Part shown: positions 11,493-23,582 of the stretch, one piece after another
Layout: the number at the start of each line of letters is the position of its first letter
Numbering within the stretch: the stretch's first letter is position 1
NCBI GenBank assembly: GCA_015178975.1
Contig: WHVD01000046.1
Coordinates: 248,001 to 312,000 of the forward strand
DNA: 64,000 nucleotides
Source of the DNA: Hysterangium stoloniferum
Lineage: Eukaryota; Basidiomycota; Agaricomycetes; Hysterangiales; Hysterangiaceae
Direction of reading: 5' to 3'
Made by a program: the position numbers and the translations under genes
The notes under the pieces: model-generated
What the model was told of the DNA's origin: nothing
Databases searched by the model: none
The model's input: the letters and a program-made list of their open reading frames with translations, nothing else

Positions 11493-12352
11493 GTTAAGAG
11501 TTGTGTGTGGAGCTTATTGGAGGGTTTCCGGAGAAACCTGTGGGAAAGCCAGTAGGACTTGGCTTCAGCTTATAGGCTGCACCCTCACAAGATCATGTTG
11601 TCCAATTTCAGATGGGCAGACAGGAAGTCCGGGGAGTCTGGAGGGGTTTGTGGGTTGAGAGGTCGGGGAGTTGACTGCAGGAATCCCATGGAAGTCGAGG
11701 GCTCTGGCAGAGATGAGTTGGGGCTCGAGATAGATAGGTCAGGGGTCAAGTGATAGGGCTCTGACAAGGTAAAGCAGTGTGTTTCAAAGAGGAGATTTAG
11801 AGCAGAAAATGTACTTGAGGTTACTGGGGAGAATCTAAGCTGATTTTCTGACTGGATTGTATTGTATGTACAACATCTTCCAGACTATATAGACTGTGGA
11901 ATGTATAACATACCAAATCCAGTAATAATGAAAACTAAACTAGCAAACATGAAATGAGATAAGTAAACACCAAACTTGGTGTTAGGAATGGAATGGAGTG
12001 GAGTGGAGTCCAAATTGTGACAGGTCGTTAAACCATAATGGGAATGGGGTGGGAGTGGAGTCCAAAACGTGACAGGTCATTTTACCATAATGGGAATGGG
12101 GCTCAGTTAGAGGGCTGTCAGGTTTTCCGAGTGGGGTCTAGTGACTGGTGCGTGGGACAGAGTCAGAGATAGACAGGAGCAGATTCCAGTGGGTATTCCA
12201 GTGACTGATACATGAAGTAATGAAGGTCAAGCATGGACAGGTCTGATGTCCAGAGTCCAGTGGGTATTCCAGTAACCCGATAATTGGTGCATGTAGGGTG
12301 TGGGTGCATATAAGTTTGTGCTTGGAGTCTGGTGGGTTTTCCAGTCGTAACA
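11493..12352 (-). repeat. solo LTR of Gypsy family B, TSD ATATG
   Basis: An 860-bp LTR in minus orientation with exact flanks ATATG (11488-11492 and 12353-12357). It belongs with 21098-22026, 32043-32810 and the 5' LTR of Gypsy B at 52862-53686. Confidence 0.9.
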
Positions 12353-12357
12353 ATATG

Positions 12358-12939
12358 AACTTCAGCTGGTCAAAGGACTCCTTATCAAAGATTAAGTAAA
12401 GAGTAGGGGAACCTAAGTCAATATTTGAACTAAGGAACTGTAGAGCACAAGATGAGAGTTTTATATTATACTAAAGTGACACAGGTGATCAGGAGGCCAA
12501 TCACAGAGGTAAGAAGACAGATAGATCAAAGGAAGCAAAGCAATGGAACAGAGGAATAAAGGGAACTAAATGCAAGGTAATAGAATTATACTGTACTAAG
12601 GGGTTTTGAGGTGGCAAATGATGTGTATATGTAGAGTGGATGGTGGGAGAGTGTTAGGATGGGAGTGGAATGGAATGACTAAAAGGGTAATCTATAGTAT
12701 GTAAATGGTGTCAGGGTGCCACTGGCAGTGCTACCATGGTCAGGGGTATCAATTTCTAAATGCCAGAGGATTGCCAGAGTGCAAACCAGTTGCAGAGGCC
12801 CAAAAGTAAGAATCCTAATAGCCCTCCCCCATTTCCAGCATTTTAAAGCTTTCTACCCATCCTCCAAAATATCCATATATTGATCAGTACCCATTGTCCC
12901 CAAACCTCTACTAACCTTCCCCACACCATTCCATCCCAT
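12358..12939. repeat. old LTR-like repeat remains
   Basis: Non-coding. About 12450-12820 is similar to 62256-62635, including the shared stretch 'gaggtggcaaat' and the 'gtggtgccatggtcaggg' type sequence, so it is the decayed end of an LTR interrupted by the solo LTR to its left. From 12830 to 12939 there is pyrimidine-rich sequence with no recognised feature. Confidence 0.5.
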
Positions 12940-13477
12940 TGTTATGACCCGTTCCCGGATGTTTCAATATCCGACTTCCGATCTCCAACTACGGAACATC
13001 ATAGTTACCGTATCTTCTGCATTCTTCCCTTGTTCCGCATTTGGTAATTTGTCTGTTGACAAGTATTCACTCATTTGTCTGTTATATTCCTGTTTCAGAA
13101 TATTGTCTCCCCAATATGTCTTATTGTATTCCCATTTAAGAATACTTCCATTTCTGTCTTATTATGGTCTCAGTTTGTAGTACAATAAAGAGAAGACTTA
13201 TATTAGTTTCCGCGAATTTGTACTTTACCTTAGATCTGATATCGACTTAGTTTCTTATTCCTTCTTCCGTCTTTCTGTATGCTCAATATTCGGAACTCTT
13301 CGGAACTCTGAATATCCGTATCTTCCATTGTAAGTCTCACTTGTGAAATTAAGGACTTTGAGTGTTTGTGTAGAGGTGCAGCACATAAGCTGAAGCCCCT
13401 GACCCTATCTGATAGTTCCCGACTTTCCGGTGACTCTCTGATAGTTCTGGAATAAGTTCCTGACACGGTACTGAACA
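12940..13477 (+). repeat. 5' LTR of Gypsy A1
   Basis: A 538-bp LTR, TGTTATGACC...CTGAACA. The gag reading frame begins 34 bp after it, at 13512 (MGPKCKAAEG). Confidence 0.9.
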
Positions 13478-16400
13478 GTATATTAGATCTCAACTCTGCA
13501 ACTCGCTCATCATGGGTCCCAAATGCAAAGCTGCCGAAGGACCATCCCAACTTCAATCCCCATTGCAACTTTATACCACCCAACCCGAAACCCCAATTCA
13601 GCCGACAACATCAGCTTCTGTCGAAGAGGTTACCGAGGAAGTTACCAAGGTAACGAAGGATCCCAACATTCCCCACACTTCCAACAACGAAGCAGAAGAT
13701 CAGCCGGAGACATCGAAAAAGAAGTCTTCCGATGAACCAACTGAAATGTTGTTTATCAACTCCATTGTGAAATTCACTGATTATTTGAAATCCGCTGAGG
13801 ATAGTAAAGAATCATCCCGCACTGGAGTCAAACAACCCGAACCATTTACCGGCAAGGATCTGAAAAAATTGAAGAATTTCCTTCTCCAATGCCGTTTCAG
13901 TTTCCGTGATCGACCTGCTGCATTTAAATCTGACAGTCAAAAAGTCAATTTTGCGCTCTCTTATCTCAAGGATACCACTCAGGATTGGTTCGAACCCGGA
14001 CTATCTGGAATATCCAATGAGACACCTGTATGGCTTGATGACTGGGACACTTTTGTGGAAGAACTGGAAACTAATTTTGGACCTTACGATCAATCCGGTG
14101 AAGCGGAAAATGAATTAATGACGCTTAAGATGAAGGACAATCAATGAGTTTCCAATTATCTCGTCAAGTTCAATACCCTCGCCACATGATGTGCATGGGA
14201 TGATTCCACCCTCAGGCACCATTTCTATATGGGACTTCCATCATGCCTTAAAGACGAGATCTGCAAAGATGGGAAGCCGAAAACTCTCCAACTCATGTGG
14301 ATTAAAGCTCAGACATCTGATGCCCATTATTGGGAACAAAAAGCCGAGGTCTCTCGAGAAAACCCATCGGAACGTTCTCAGAACAACAAGGTGTCGTCTA
14401 GCAAGTCTTCCAGCAACAACTCAGGCAATAACACCGGCAACTCTGGCACTAATACTGGCAAATCAAACTCCGACCGGAAAAAAGACAAGAAATCCAACAA
14501 GGATAAACAGTCAACTTCCAACAAACCCGACATTTCCCATTTGTTGGGCACCGACGGTAAACTCACCCCAAAGGAGAAACAACGATGTATGGACAATGAC
14601 CTCTCCCTTTTCTGTGGGAAAGGCGGACACAAGGTTTCCGACTGTACTGTTAAATCTAACTCTTCCAAGGCCTGTGTGGCAACTTCCACTACGACTACAA
14701 CATCTATGGAAAAACCTGTCACAGAGTCGAAAAAAGAGTAAGCAACCCTCTGGAATCTGCACGGACAGAGGGTTGCATTGACTCTCTCCATGTTTCCGAG
14801 ATTATCCGTCTCAATGCATCCGCTCTCTCTAATCCTGATTGATTATTTGTAAAACTCGTCTCTGACCTTCTTGGAAATTTAGTGTTCCAAGCTCTGATAG
14901 ATTATGGCTCGACGCACTGTTTTGTAGATACCACCTTTGCCACGAAACATAATCTGAAACCCCATTCTGTTCCCACAATTTCTTTGCATTTGTTTGATGG
15001 CACTAGCAATATGGCAATTAGCCAAGCCTGCGACATGTCTATCTGGTTCCCTTGTGGAACATCCTAGACGGTTACCTTTTTCGTAACACAGTTGGACTCT
15101 AGCTGTTCGGTAGTTCTTGGATATAACTGGCTCACCTGATATATGCAATCCGTTGATTGACTGGGTATTGGGCAGTATTAATTTCCGAATTCCCGACACT
15201 TCAGTTCCTCCTGCAACATCTCTTCCGGCCAACGCCTTTTTGGCATCAACGGCATCTCCGGCTTCTATCAAAACCTCCACGCCTCCAAAAATCTCTCTCA
15301 TCAATGCTTCGGCATTTGTTAGGGTGAGTAAACTGCATGGTTCACAGTGTTTTTCGATCAGCTTAAAAGTTGATGAAGCATCTGGATGTTTTGTGACCCC
15401 AGAATTATCCGAGCTAAAAGCCGACCTGGAAGGAGTTCCTGAAAAATACCATGATTTCGCAGACATTTTCAGTAAGCAAAAAGCTGACCAGCTTGCACCA
15501 CACAGGCCCTACGACTTAAAAAATCAATATTGAGCCCAGTTCAAACCTCCATTAGGACCTATTTAACCATTATCCCAATCAGAACTTTCATCTATTCAGG
15601 AGTTCCTGGATGAACATCTGTCGATAGGTTTTATCCGTCCCTCAAAGTCTCTGTACAGAGCACCCATCCTTTTCGTCAGAAAGAAGGATGGCTCCCTTCA
15701 ACTCTGCGTCGATTTCAGAGGATTAAATTCCATCACACGGAAAGATAAGTATCCACTTCCACTCGTTACCAATTTACTCGATGCCCCACAAAAAGCTCAG
15801 ATCTACACCAAAATAGACCTCAAACACGCCTATCATTTGGTCTGAATTGCCGAGGGCGATGAATGGAAAACTGCTTTTCGGACTCGCTATGGATCCTTTG
15901 AATGGTTGGTTATGCTGTTCGGCCTTACCAATGCCCCTTCCGCCTTTCAACGTTTTGTTAATGATATATTTTCCGACATGCTTGACATATGTGTTATAGT
16001 CTATCTGGACAACATTTTGGTATTTTCCGAGGATCCTGCTCTTCATGATGAACAAGTCCATGAAGTTTTCCGAAGACTCCGCAAAAAAGGTCTTTTTGCC
16101 AAACATAAAAAATGTTACTTTGATGTGGATTCTATTGAATACTTAGGTTTCATTATCAGACCTGAGGGTCTCTGTATGGATGAAACCAAAGTTCAAGTTG
16201 TCTGTGATTGGCCCGAACCACAGAAAGTCAAGGATATTCAGTCATTTTTAGGTTTCACCAATTTTTACCATCATTTTATTTGGAATTACTTGGATATTAC
16301 AATACCACTTACCCATCTCACCCATAAAGCTCAACCATGGGTCTTTGATGACAAATGCTGCTCTGCTTTCCAGACTTTGCAAAATGCTTTCACTTCTGCC

Positions 16401-18472
16401 CCGATTCTTTCCCATTGGAAACCTGATGTTCCGATTATGCAATTGCTGTGATTCTTTCCATTCAAGATTCTGATGGTCACATTCATCTGGTCACATTCCT
16501 TTCTCGGACACTGAAAGTGTCCGAACTCAACTACGATGTTCATGATAAGCAACTTTTGCCAATTTTGAAGCTTTCAAACATTGGCGCCATTATCTCGAAG
16601 GTTCTGCAACTCCCGTTGTTGTTACCGATCACAAAAATCTTGAATATTTTTCTACCACTAAACTTTTAACCCACTGGCAAGCCCACTGGTCTGAATTCCT
16701 TTCCGCTTTCAACATGATTATCCATTTCTGACCCGGACGCCTTGGTGGAAAACCAGATGCCATGACTCGACAATAGGATGTCTATCCTAAAGAGGGGGAA
16801 AGTAACTACGCCGTTGTTAATCTGCATAACTTGAAACTGGTTTTTACAACACAACAACTTTCCACATCTATTCAAGCAACTTCCCTTCACTATCCAATTA
16901 TGCGTAGCATTATGATTATGGACATTGAGCAATTACATTAAGATATCCTTTCTGCACTCACTTCCGATGTGGCTCTCAAGCCACATCTAGAAATTCCTGA
17001 TAATCACAAGACTCTCAAGGTTTTATCCATCTCGATGGATGTATCTACATTCCAGATTCCAACAATCTCCGACTCCATGTACTTCAGTACAAACATGATC
17101 ATCCAATCTCTGGACATTACAGCATTAACAATACTCTTGGTCTAATCCGTAGAGAATATACTTGGCCCAACCTCTGAGATTTTGCAACCCAGTTCTGTAA
17201 GTCATGCACCACCTGCTTATGCTCTAAAACCCAGAGGCATAAGCCGTACGGCCTTCTCAAGCAACTCCCAATACCAGAAAAACCCTGGAACTCAATTTCC
17301 ATGGATTTTATCAAGCAACTTCCGATGTCTGAAGGCTTTACATCCATTCTAGTTGTTGTGGATCGATTCTCGAAACAAGGCATTTTCATACCTACTCATG
17401 ATACAATCACGTCCTTACAATTAGCGGAACTTTTCATTATTCACATATTTTCCAAACATGGTGTTCCATCTCATGTAACTTCCAATTGAGGCTCCAAGTT
17501 TGTCTCCCATTTCTTCCAGGCCCTCGGAAAAGCCCTCAACATGAAACTACACTTCACCTCGGGATATCACCCGGAAGGTGATGGACAAACGGAACGTGTT
17601 AATCAAACATTGGAACAATACCTCCACATCTATTGCAATTATCAACAGGACAACTGGAAATCCCTTCTTCTGATCGCGGAATTCACCTACAATAACTCTC
17701 CGAATGCAACTACCGGCGTATCTCCTTTTTTTGCTAACAAAGGCTATAATCCGAATCTCACAGTACATTCCGAACGAGATTTGGCTTCTGTCCGTGCTCA
17801 AGAATTTATTACTGACCTCGATGAATTACATCAAGAACTTCAGAAAGCTATTTCTTCCGCACAGGAATATTACCAACATTCCATGGACAAAAACAGGATC
17901 CCGCCTCCTAATTTTAAAATTGGTGATCAGGTTTTTGTAAAAGCTCAATTCTTCCATACCACCCGTCCTTCTAAAAAACTCGCTGAGAAATTCTTAGGCC
18001 CTTTTGAAATTATAGCACAAGCTGGTTCACTTTCATGGACTCTCCGACTTCCCGATAGTATGTGAGCAGTCCACCCCATCTTCCACATTTCCATGTTAGA
18101 ACCATGTGTTCCTAATAAAATCCCGGAACGTATTCAACCTCCGTCCCCTCCAGTCATCATTGACGGAGAGCCCGAATTTGAAGTTTCCGAAATTTTGGAT
18201 TCTAAAATCAATAATCGCCGACATACTTGTAAATTGCTCTATTTAGTCAAATGGGGAGGTTATGAAGGTACCAATGAGGAAACTTCATGGATATTGGCCA
18301 CAGAACTTGGACACACTATGGAAATTGTTACTGACTTCCACACAGCTTATCCGAGCAAACCCGGACCTTTATCATCACTCTGGCCTTTTTCCGTTTCCTT
18401 TCTGTTCAGTTTCCGTTACTTCCAATATCACTCTCGTTCTTGAAATCATACAAGTTAAAAATATATTTGCGA

Positions 18473-19613
18473 CTATTCCAATGTCTCTGACACCCCAAAT
18501 CCTCCTTCCACTTCAACTCCTGTATCATCCGCAATCTCCATACTTTCCACCATATCCTGTACCTCTTCATCTTCACTTTCCGGCCCTTTCCCCAACTCCC
18601 ATCTTTTCTCGACACACTCTGCCAACGGGTCATGTGGTTGTTCCCTTGCCTTATCGGAAAACCTCTCGGAAACTGCAATTACACTGATGCTAACCATTAC
18701 CTTCTCCAGAAACTCATTTTGCCTCCAGAAATTCCGGGTCAACGAACAGAAACCCTTTTCTTGGATATCATTGTGGTGATCCAGTGCATCCCACATTTTC
18801 ATAAGTTCCGTTCCAATAAAAACCAATGCGTCAACGGTGTCCTTGAGGAGTTCGACGCCCATACTATCTGTGTTCAGCACCTCAGTTCCTGCCATTTTGG
18901 CCACTCCTGAACTTTCCACATTGTTAGTTTTCTGAGCCTTCTCACCTTTCGGAACCCTCTTCACAGTGAGTGTGCACAGAAGTTTGAGGACCGCGCAGGG
19001 ATAGCAAGTTCCACCCCATTTTACCTTTTGTTTCCAGCATGTCATATTCTGAATTGAACATCGATAACATGGAATGTCGTGGACGACTTCCATCCATTCC
19101 GGAGCTTTGACCTTTTGCTTCTGTATTCGGAAGTTAATCAACTACCGACCTCTTGCAAATGGTAATTACTTTAGGACTTGAAGGCCCAGCCTCTCCCTCT
19201 ACCTCCACCTCCACGGCTTTTTGCTGTACCCAATAGTTATCGGATGGAACTACGGAAACCTATGGTTTGGACTTACCTTTCCTTCCCTTATCTCCTTACG
19301 TTTTTCCACCGCCTCAGACTCCCGCTGTAGTTTTTCCGCCTCTTCTTTCTTCTTCTGAACCTCCGCCACCTTCCATATCCACACCTCCTTTTCCACCTTC
19401 ACTCGCTCCAACTCCCGTTTTTCTGCCTCTTCCGCCGCTTTCAACTCTCGCATCAAAACCTTTTCCTCCTCCTCTTGTCGCCGCTTCAGCTCCTCCATCC
19501 TCTGTCGTTTTTGTTGAAGTTCTGCGACCTTCGACATTTTTTGAAGTACAGCAATTTCGGCGTCTGAATCTTCCGGGGTAGTGTTGAACAACGGTTGACG
19601 AATCAACATGCAA
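18473..19613 (-). pseudogene. antisense accessory gene of Gypsy A1
   Basis: It runs opposite to gag-pol between the chromodomain and the 3' LTR. Going along the minus strand there is a Glu/Lys/Arg-rich coiled coil (19250-19609), a Val/Glu-rich segment (about 19150-19215), then a cysteine cluster (CYRC ... C ... CYPC, about 18990-19080), a helical part (LLKDTVDALVFIGTELMKM) and an acidic tail (PESEDEEVQD). GT...AG-like boundaries suggest the gene is spliced. The same order is seen in copy A2 and, diverged, in Gypsy B. The Cys cluster could bind zinc, but no known domain was identified. Confidence 0.6.
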
Positions 19614-19793
19614 GTTGTGGATAAAGAAACAAAAACATTAATTTGAATATTTGGAGGTTTTTATACTCAGGACAGCAGCCGAAACTCTCACCTCCATAAT
19701 TGCGTAAATTTCACGACACATAACAATTAGCCGTCACTTCAATCACTCAGTACCTAATCGCCTCTATGGGATTTTGGCCTAACAGGGGGGTAC

Positions 19794-20336
19794 TGTTATG
19801 ACCCGTTCCCAGATGTTTCAATATCCAACTTCCAATCTCTGACTATGGAACATCATAGTTACTGTATCTTCCACATTCTTCCCTTGTTCCACATTTGGTA
19901 ATTTGTCTGTTGACAAGTATTCACTCATTTGTCTGTTATGTTCCCATTTTGAAATATTGTCTCCCTGATATGTCTTATTGTATTCCCGTTTAAGAATACT
20001 TCCATTTCCATCTTATTATGGTCTCAGTTTGTAGTACAATGACGAGAAGACTTATATTAGTTTCCACAAATTTGTACTTTACCTTAGATCTGATATCGAC
20101 TTAGTTTCTTATTCCTTCTTCCATCTTTCTGTACACTCAATATTCGGAACTCTTCGGAACTCTGAATATCCGTATCTTCCATTGTAAGTCTCACTTCTGA
20201 AATTAAGGACTTTGAGTGTTTGCATAGAGGTGCAGCACATAAGCTGAAGCCAATGTCCTGACCCTATCCCATAGTTCCCAACTTTCCGGTGACTCTCCAA
20301 TAGTTCTGGAATACGTTCCTGACACGGTACTTAACA
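19794..20336 (+). repeat. 3' LTR of Gypsy A1
   Basis: A 543-bp LTR, TGTTATGACC...CTTAACA, preceded by the purine tract acaggggggtac. Confidence 0.9.
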
Positions 20337-21097
20337 ACCTCCTTCAATAGCAATTTTCAAGTTGTATAATCTATGAGGTGCAAGCTGATCAGCTTTTTGC
20401 TTACTACAAACATCTGCAAAATCATGATATTTTTTTGGGACACCTTCTAGGTCCACAATAGGTTCAGACACTGGGGTTGCTAAACATCCAGTGGTTTTGT
20501 CAATCTTTAGGCCAATGGAAAATGCTCAGGATCCTTCCAGCTTGGTTGCTCTAATAAATGCTGTGGCATTAATAAGAGAGATGTAAGGAGATTCCTTTGA
20601 GCTTGGATTTGCCACAGGGGCCACATTTGCCTCAGGGACCAAAGTAGATGGAACAGTCATGTTGGATGCTGTGGTTGTCCAGAACATGATACTGCTCAAT
20701 ACCCAGTCAATCAACAGATTGAATCTGGTGAGCCAGTTGTGTCCTAGGACTACTGAGCAACTCAAGTCCAACTGTGTTACATAGAAAGTAACTGTCTGAA
20801 AAGTTCCACATGGAAACCGGAGTTGGAGATTGCATGCTTGGTAAATTATAGAGTTTGAGGTACCATCAAAAAGTCAGAGGGTGATTGGGTCTACAGAATG
20901 GGTTTTAATTTGTTGTTTTCAGAAAAGTTTGTATCTATAAAACAATGGGTTGAGCCAGAATCTACAAGAGCTCGAAAAATGAGGATCCCAAGGGGTTCTG
21001 ATGTAAGATCTATGAACAGAGAATTGGAATCATAAAGAGTGGATGCATTAAGTCAGAAAGTCTCTGGTGTGCAGAGAGATTCAACACAACTCCCTAT
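20337..21097 (-). mobile_element. Gypsy B-like fragment (protease region)
   Basis: A minus-strand remnant related to 50600-51230. The protease part includes VVLGHNWLTRF and LLIDWVL, and the sequence beyond it matches the pre-RT region of Gypsy B. It is truncated at both sides by other elements. Confidence 0.7.
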
Positions 21098-22026
21098 TGT
21101 TACGATTGGAAAATCTGCTGGACTATACACACCCACACCCTATACACACCCACACCCTATACACACCCACACCCTATACACACCCACACCCTATACACAC
21201 CCACACCCTATACACACCCACACCCTATACACACCCACACCCTATACACACCCACACCCTATACACACCCATTGTCAGTTTACCAGAATTCCTGCTGGAC
21301 TCCGTACATCAGACTTGTCTACATTCGACTTCGTTACATTGTGTATCAGTCACCGGAATACCCACCGGACTCCATCCCTGTCTATGTCCGACCTCGTCCC
21401 ACACATCAGTCACTGGACCCCACTTGGAAAACCCATCATCCCTCTAACAGAGCCCCGTTCCCATTTTAGTCAAATGACCTGTCACGATTTGGACTCCACT
21501 CCTGCTCCATTTCCCGTTATGGTTTATGATTTGTCACAATTCGGACTCTGCTCCATTCCGTCCCGTTCCTAACACCAAATTTGGTGTTTACTATTCCCAT
21601 TTTATGTTTTGCTAGTTTCATTTCATTATTACTGGATTTGGTATGTCATTCATTCCACTGTCTATATAGTCTGGCAGATGTTGTACATAGAATCCAGTCA
21701 GAAAATTGGCTTAGATTCCCCCCAGTAATCTAATACATTTTCCACTCTAAACTCCTACTTGAATCACACTGCTCATGCTAGTCAGAGCCAACAGGCTCTG
21801 GCACATCTATCTCTCCTATCTATCTCAACTCAAGACCTCTCAACCCACGACCTCCGACCTATGACCCCTTGACCCACGAACCCCACCTGGACTCCCCAGG
21901 ATTCCCGTCCACCTGTCTGAAATTGGACAACATGATCTCACGAGGGTGCAGCCTATAAGCTGAAGCCAAGTCCTACCAGATATTCCACAGGTTTCTCTGG
22001 AAACCCACCGTGTATGTACCCTAACA
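21098..22026 (+). repeat. LTR of Gypsy family B with internal minisatellite
   Basis: TGTTACGATT...CCCTAACA, plus orientation. The left flank is Gypsy remnant and the right flank is Copia. The 5-bp flanks CCTAT and CCAAT agree at four of five positions, so this may be a solo LTR at an altered site. It is lengthened by the tandem repeat at 21124-21270. Confidence 0.8.
21124..21270. repeat. minisatellite, 17-bp unit tatacacacccacaccc
   Basis: Eight full copies plus a partial ninth, perfect or nearly so, inside an LTR whose other copies carry the corresponding sequence once. Because 17 is not a multiple of three, it is open in several frames and creates spurious reading frames. Confidence 0.95.
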
Positions 22027-22379
22027 CCAATGGTAGTATGGCAGAGGATTGCCATGCTATTTCTGGCTACATGTTTATAGATGTTACATAGATGGTGGCA
22101 CCATATCATGGAGTGAAAAGTGACAAGAAATTGTGTCACTGTCAACAATGGAGAGCAAGTATGTGGCTGTAACCCATGCATCCAAAGAAGTACTTTGGCC
22201 ATGCTCACTGCTCAACTGTTTGGACCCAACAATGCACCCACAACTTCATTTTTGGACAATCAGTCAGCAATCACACTCACAAAGAATCATCAGTATCACA
22301 ATTGCACAAATATATTGACATACATTTCCACTTCATCCATTGGATTATTGAAAATGGTTCAGTTCACCTCATTTATTGC

Positions 22380-22673
22380 TGTTGGAATGTACATCATAGA
22401 CAACAGAGTCCAAAGACCACATCTATTTTTAGGACAACAAAGGAATCACGTCACTTGACCAACTTCCCTTTGTTGCACCCTTTTCTTTGTTCTGCTGCTT
22501 ATTGTTCTAACTATCTCATTGTTCTACCAAAGATATATAAGCAATAGATAATAGTTTACTTTACCTCAGTCCGTTATACTTCTTATATGAGACTGAGGTA
22601 AGCTTTCTGTTAGTATACATGGTATGCTTTATTCATGTATTTTATAGATGTTTTAGGGTCTTGATTTCTAACA
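22380..22673 (+). repeat. solo LTR in Copia G, TSD ATTGC
   Basis: A 294-bp LTR, TGTTGGAATG...TTCTAACA, with exact flanks ATTGC at 22375-22379 and 22674-22678. It interrupts the Copia pol sequence. It contains an AGATATATAAG TATA-like motif. Confidence 0.9.
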
Positions 22674-22763
22674 ATTGCTCAACTGGTGACATGGTTGCTG
22701 ATACACTCACTAAGCCACTCCCTTCCACTAAAGTCAAGCACCTTGCTTCCGAATTGAGACTAG

Positions 22764-23113
22764 TGTTGGATTATCAAGCACATTATAGTCCAAGAGCTAT
22801 TGCAGAGTCAAGAACAATGTCCTTAATCTTCCTTGTTCTTTTGTGCACTATTTCTTTTGTTACCAAATTCTCTTTTGTTCCTAGATAGTGAAAAAAACAA
22901 CCCATCCTAGCTAGCTTCACCTCAGCTGTTTGGCATCTACCGTGCAAATAATGGATGAGATACTTGCTATTGATTATTATTTAATTTCTTTACTTATTGC
23001 ATTTATCTAGTTATTATTTTGTATCTAGGTAAATCAATATACATATAGCTATTTGGCATCTACTGTAAAAATATTGAGCTATTATTTTGTATCAAGCACA
23101 CTTATTTCTCACA
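22764..23113 (+). repeat. Copia 3' LTR (copy G)
   Basis: A 350-bp LTR similar to 39311-39613, with a small internal duplication of the 'tatttggcatctac' segment. Confidence 0.85.
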
Positions 23114-23582
23114 ACATTTTCAACAATTTTATTCGTGGGACTGCCGATACCGTACCCCTTAAGTTTATGAAAATCATGCCTTCAATTCTTGGATTTTTGA
23201 AGAACCCAAGTATTTGGTCACCCGAACTCGGTGTTTTGTGGGGTCACGCCGAACGGCATTTAGGAAATTGTAGAAAGCTAGAATGGAGTAAGGCTATTGA
23301 TTAAATTGTTGACTACTTGAATGTTTAATAAATATTAATTATTGTGTACCAGTCATTACTAGAACCACTCGTCAAGCATGGTCCTCTATTTACGTCCATT
23401 TGCTTCTTCAACTGTTTGCACACTTGGATCAATACTTTTTGCCAATCTCGCATATTTAGTGACAATATCACTTATATAACCAACCATGTAGAGTTAACGT
23501 AGACAATAGCTACTACATAGCAGATGCACTGAATGCCCGCCCATAACTTGATTCACATACAAGGTATTAGAAACTGTAACGT

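Larger units (their letters stand above)
12940..20336 (+). mobile_element. Gypsy family A, full layout, broken (copy A1)
   Basis: A Ty3/Gypsy chromovirus with all parts in order. These are 5' LTR 12940-13477, gag from 13512 with a CCHC knuckle near 14610, protease near 14890-15140 and reverse transcriptase about 15590-16150. They continue with RNase H about 16400-16720, integrase with H2C2 and GYHPEGDGQTERVNQ-type core about 16900-17750, chromodomain about 18165-18330, an antisense accessory gene (18473-19613), purine tract and 3' LTR 19794-20336. It is broken at well over ten places. The LTRs differ mainly at CpG sites, so it is not recent. The flanks (CCCAT left, ACCTC right) do not match; one side may have been rearranged. 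Confidence 0.9.
22027..23113 (+). mobile_element. Copia 3' part (copy G)
   Basis: RNase H region (about 22030-22375, STMESKYVAVTHASKEVLW) and pol C-terminus (VADTLTKPLPS at about 22690), then the 3' LTR 22764-23113 (TGTTGGATTATC...TTTCTCACA). The 5' part is missing. Next to the LTR stands ACATT (23114-23118), the right-hand target duplication; the matching left-hand copy is at 39306-39310. Broken, old. Confidence 0.85.

Noticed and set aside
19267-19581. Proline-rich plus-strand frames near 100-400, 19.3 and 59.1 kb
   Set aside because: Antisense of the Glu/Lys-rich coiled coil of the Gypsy accessory gene (gag/gaa read as ctc/ttc).
12940-20336. A proven target duplication for Gypsy A1
   Set aside because: The bases flanking the two LTRs (CCCAT and ACCTC) do not match, so the flanks have changed or the LTRs come from different events.
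21039-21572. Long frame with Pro/Thr/His repeats
   Set aside because: Produced by the 17-bp minisatellite, which is open in several frames.
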